Assembly (NCBI GenBank): GCA_023396345.1
Contig: JAEWWO010000220.1
Location: 1-5,441 of the forward strand
Origin: Bacteroidota bacterium
GTDB lineage: Bacteria; Bacteroidota; Bacteroidia; Chitinophagales; Chitinophagaceae
Direction: 5' to 3'
Length of the DNA stretch: 5,441 nt
Shown: positions 5,198 to 5,441 of the stretch, in pieces
How positions within the stretch are numbered: position 1 is the first letter of the stretch
How the letters are laid out: every line of letters starts with the position of its first letter
The notes under the pieces: generated by a model
The model's input: the letters and a program-made list of their open reading frames with translations, nothing else
What the model was told of the DNA's origin: nothing
The model's database searches: none
Program-made: the position numbers and the translations under genes

Positions 5198-5441
5198 ATG
5201 AAAGACGAAAAAAAACCTTCTTCAGACAAAATTGAAGATCTTTCCAAAAATATGAAATGCCCTGTTGATCATACCATGACCACCAACGACGGCGTAAAAA
5301 TAAATGACGATAACAACTCTCTGAAAGCTGGAGAAAGAGGACCTTCTCTGTTAGAAGATTTTATCCATCGTGAGAAAATGGCTCATTTTGATCGCGAGCG
5401 TATTCCTGAGCGTGTAGTACATGCAAGAGGTTCTGCTGCAC
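5198..5441 (+). CDS. katE: Haem catalase, KatE (clade 2)-like, N-terminal part (3' end outside window)
   Basis: The frame opens with ATG at 5198 and runs to the right edge, giving 81 complete codons. The start of a monofunctional haem catalase is clear: [28 protein letters not shown] (27-54), then [27 protein letters not shown] (55-81). H75 in RVVHARG is the distal catalytic histidine of the family. The enzyme turns hydrogen peroxide into water and oxygen. The [10 protein letters not shown] form resembles E. coli KatE ([14 protein letters not shown]) more than the VHAKGAGAFG of small-subunit catalases, so clade 2 is favoured; the C-terminal domain that would confirm it is outside the window. 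The N-terminal extension before TTN is only about 27 charged residues, shorter than in HPII. There is no signal peptide, no Shine-Dalgarno sequence, and a probable terminator upstream, so it is likely its own transcription unit. Confidence 0.93.
   Translation, partial: MKDEKKPSSDKIEDLSKNMKCPVDHTMTTNDGVKINDDNNSLKAGERGPSLLEDFIHREKMAHFDRERIPERVVHARGSAA

Noticed and set aside
1..5441. CRISPR arrays, insertion sequences, tRNA or rRNA genes, attachment sites, defence or toxin genes.
   Set aside because: No spaced repeats, transposase, RNA gene signatures or integrase are visible; the coding capacity is taken up by recognisable housekeeping and arsenic genes.

Overview
The window looks like a chromosomal segment from a low-GC member of the Bacteroidota. 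The evidence is a DUF2480 gene (a family I know mainly from this phylum), Bacteroidota-type -7 promoter boxes (TAnnTTTG) and almost no Shine-Dalgarno sequences ahead of the starts. Genus cannot be fixed; a Chitinophagia- or Sphingobacteriia-like relative is a guess.

Layout. (1) Bases 1-618, plus strand: the C-terminal part of an MscS-family mechanosensitive channel, cut by the window's left edge. (2) Bases 688-1908, minus strand: a two-gene unit transcribed leftwards, DUF2480 protein then a YggS/PLPBP-type pyridoxal-phosphate homeostasis protein, 6 bp apart. A textbook -7 box lies only 4 bp before the DUF2480 start, so this transcript is probably leaderless or nearly so. (3) Bases 1909-2072: a divergent control region with a 26-bp near-perfect dyad that covers the probable arsR -7 box. 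(4) Bases 2073-4960, plus strand: a compact arsenic resistance operon, arsR - arsM - acr3 - arsC. (5) Bases 4961-5197: intergenic, with a probable hairpin terminator for the operon. (6) Base 5198 to the right edge: the first 81 codons of a KatE-like haem catalase, cut by the edge.

How the genes work together. ArsR would sense As(III) through a CxC pair in the DNA-binding region and release the promoter. ArsC reduces arsenate to arsenite, Acr3 exports arsenite, and ArsM methylates it with S-adenosylmethionine. The cell therefore has two exits for As(III), export and methylation, under one apparent switch. ArsC is the most unusual protein: it keeps the three catalytic cysteines of the thioredoxin-coupled family but has a diverged P-loop (CTHNSRRS), a roughly 40-residue N-terminal extension and an internal insertion. 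The catalase may help with arsenic-linked oxidative stress, but it appears to be a separate transcription unit.

I see no clearly new multi-gene system. The items most worth a second look are the ArsC variant, the operator/promoter overlap, the cysteine-rich tails of ArsR and ArsM, and two short tandem repeats (8-bp and 7-bp units) placed at or just after stop codons.
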